From positions 1 to 6,423 of the forward strand of contig JACQHN010000578.1 in assembly GCA_016199015.1 (NCBI GenBank): a stretch of DNA of 6,423 bases, in the 5' to 3' direction. The notes under the pieces were generated by a model that saw only the letters and a program-made list of their open reading frames with translations, was not told where the DNA came from and did no database searches. Origin of the DNA: Nitrospira defluvii. GTDB taxonomy: Bacteria; Nitrospirota; Nitrospiria; Nitrospirales; Nitrospiraceae. Shown piece by piece: positions 5,120 to 6,423 of the stretch; the first letter of the stretch is position 1; the number at the start of each line of letters is the position of its first letter. Position numbers and translations under genes: made by a program.

Positions 5120-6423
5120 CTACGCGCGCCCTCCGTCCCACCACTCCCGGCCCTCGCGCCGCAATAAGGCCTCTGCCTCCGCCGGTCCCCAGCTGCCACT
5201 GTGATAATTCGGAAAAGCCGCAGCCCCAGGGAGGGATTTCCAGACATCCAGAATCATTTGCACGACTGCCCACCCCAATTCAATGTTGTCCGCCCGTTGA
5301 AAGAGCGTGGCATCTCCCGCCATGGCATCGTGCAACAGCGTCTCATAGCCGGTATTGGGTGCGTTGCCAAAATAGTCGGCATATTGAAAATCCATATCGA
5401 CCGTACCGATCCGGACAGTCGGTCCAGGCACTTTGGCATCAAAGCGCAATGAAATGCCTTCGTCCGGCTGAATGCGGATGACGAGCACGTTAGGAGCCAA
5501 TCGATCGACATGGGTTTTTCGAAATAACATGAACGGAGCCCGCTTGAACTGCACCACGATCTCGGTCAATCGCCGCGCCATGCGCTTCCCGGTGCGGAGG
5601 TAGAACGGGACCCCGGCCCAGCGCCAGTTGTCGATGAAGAGTTTCATCCCCACAAACGTCTCAGTCATGGAGGTGGGCGCCACATGCGGCTCCGCTCGAT
5701 ACCCGACCACTGGCTTTCCGTCCGCCGTGCCGGGGCCATATTGGCCGAAGACGACAAACCGCAAGACATCCAGCGAAGTCAACGGCATCACCCCTCGCAG
5801 CACCTTCGCTTTCTCGTCACGCACGGCATCGGCAGCAAAGGAATTCGGTGGTTCCATCGCCAGAAAGCAGAGTAGTTGCAACAGATGGTTCGGCACCATA
5901 TCCCGCAAGGCCCCCGCCTCTTCATAGTAGCGGCCCCGATGTTCCACCCCCAGACTCTCCGCGACGGTGATCTGAACATGGTCGATATACTGGCGATTCC
6001 ACACCGGTTCGAAAATACCGTTGGCAAATCGAAACACCAGGATATTCTGAACCGTTTCCTTTCCCAGGTAGTGATCGATTCGGTAGATCTGGCGTTCCTG
6101 CAGGACCCGCTGTAGTTCGCGATTGAGAGCCCGGGCTGATTCCAAGTCATGCCCGAATGGTTTTTCGATCACGACGCGGCGCCAGGTGCCGTCGCGTTCG
6201 ACCGTCAATCCGTACTCTCCCAAGTGCGTCACAATTTGGCCGAACAAGCCGGGAATCGTCGCCATGTAAAAGATGTAGTTACCGCCGGTGCCGACCGCAG
6301 CATCGACCTGCTGGAGCAGGTCGTTCAGCCGTCGATAGGTGAGTCCTTCTTGAAAGTCTCCGGCCAGGTAATGCACGCGTTCCGAGAGCGCCTGCCAGAC
6401 CGATCGATCGACGTCGGCCGGCA
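5120..6423 (-). CDS. zwf: Glucose-6-phosphate 1-dehydrogenase, N-terminus outside window
   Basis: Zwf oxidises glucose 6-phosphate to 6-phosphogluconolactone and reduces NADP+ (in some bacteria NAD+), the entry step of the oxidative pentose phosphate pathway. About 434 codons are visible and the frame is still open at the right edge; the family is usually near 490-500 residues, so roughly 60-70 residues including the GxxGDLA dinucleotide-binding motif are missing. Visible motifs in order are [20 protein letters not shown], the active-site signature RIDHYLGKE (6082-6056 on the complement) with substrate-binding His and Lys, then [15 protein letters not shown], and [11 protein letters not shown] with the catalytic base His. 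The C-terminal domain follows with [21 protein letters not shown] and the W-rich end. A GTG at 6376 is an internal Val codon and not the start, because homology continues upstream. Genes for later pathway steps may lie beyond the right edge. Confidence 0.96.
   Translation of the reverse strand, partial: PADVDRSVWQALSERVHYLAGDFQEGLTYRRLNDLLQQVDAAVGTGGNYIFYMATIPGLFGQIVTHLGEYGLTVERDGTWRRVVIEKPFGHDLESARALNRELQRVLQERQIYRIDHYLGKETVQNILVFRFANGIFEPVWNRQYIDHVQITVAESLGVEHRGRYYEEAGALRDMVPNHLLQLLCFLAMEPPNSFAADAVRDEKAKVLRGVMPLTSLDVLRFVVFGQYGPGTADGKPVVGYRAEPHVAPTSMTETFVGMKLFIDNWRWAGVPFYLRTGKRMARRLTEIVVQFKRAPFMLFRKTHVDRLAPNVLVIRIQPDEGISLRFDAKVPGPTVRIGTVDMDFQYADYFGNAPNTGYETLLHDAMAGDATLFQRADNIELGWAVVQMILDVWKSLPGAAAFPNYHSGSWGPAEAEALLRREGREWWDGGRA

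Overview
The window looks like a chromosomal stretch of a GC-rich bacterium, most likely a Nitrospira (phylum Nitrospirota). This rests on the mix of housekeeping genes, on the small membrane protein I cannot assign, and above all on a dispersed-type repeat at 1901-2153 whose ends resemble repeats I remember from Nitrospira genomes. That memory has not been checked by a search.

Layout, left to right. (1) 27-1737 is a complete IS1380-family insertion sequence: 20-bp imperfect terminal inverted repeats around one intact DDE transposase gene (135-1508, +). (2) 1738-2357 has no protein gene but holds a 253-bp inverted-repeat-bounded element. Inside it are two gapless tandem copies of a two-hairpin unit, 111 bp apart. 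Most differences between the copies are paired, compensatory changes in stems. This is the most interesting object in the window. Just before the next gene there is a hairpin with a T-tract and an overlapping alternative hairpin, resembling an attenuator. (3) 2358-3233 (+) encodes TtcA, the tRNA C32 2-thiolation enzyme. (4) 3234-3999 is about 770 bp in which I find no convincing gene. (5) 4000-4434 (+) encodes a 144-aa single-pass membrane protein of unknown function. (6) On the minus strand lie msrA (5005-4460, peptide methionine sulfoxide reductase) and, upstream of it, zwf (6423-5120, glucose-6-phosphate dehydrogenase, N-terminus beyond the window edge).

zwf and msrA point the same way with a 114-bp gap and make metabolic sense together: Zwf produces NADPH, which feeds thioredoxin reductase and so the thioredoxin that recycles MsrA. 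The 144-aa gene and msrA converge with only 25 bp between them. The insertion sequence, the structured repeat and ttcA are collinear, so read-through from the IS would cross the repeat and meet the terminator-like hairpin before ttcA.
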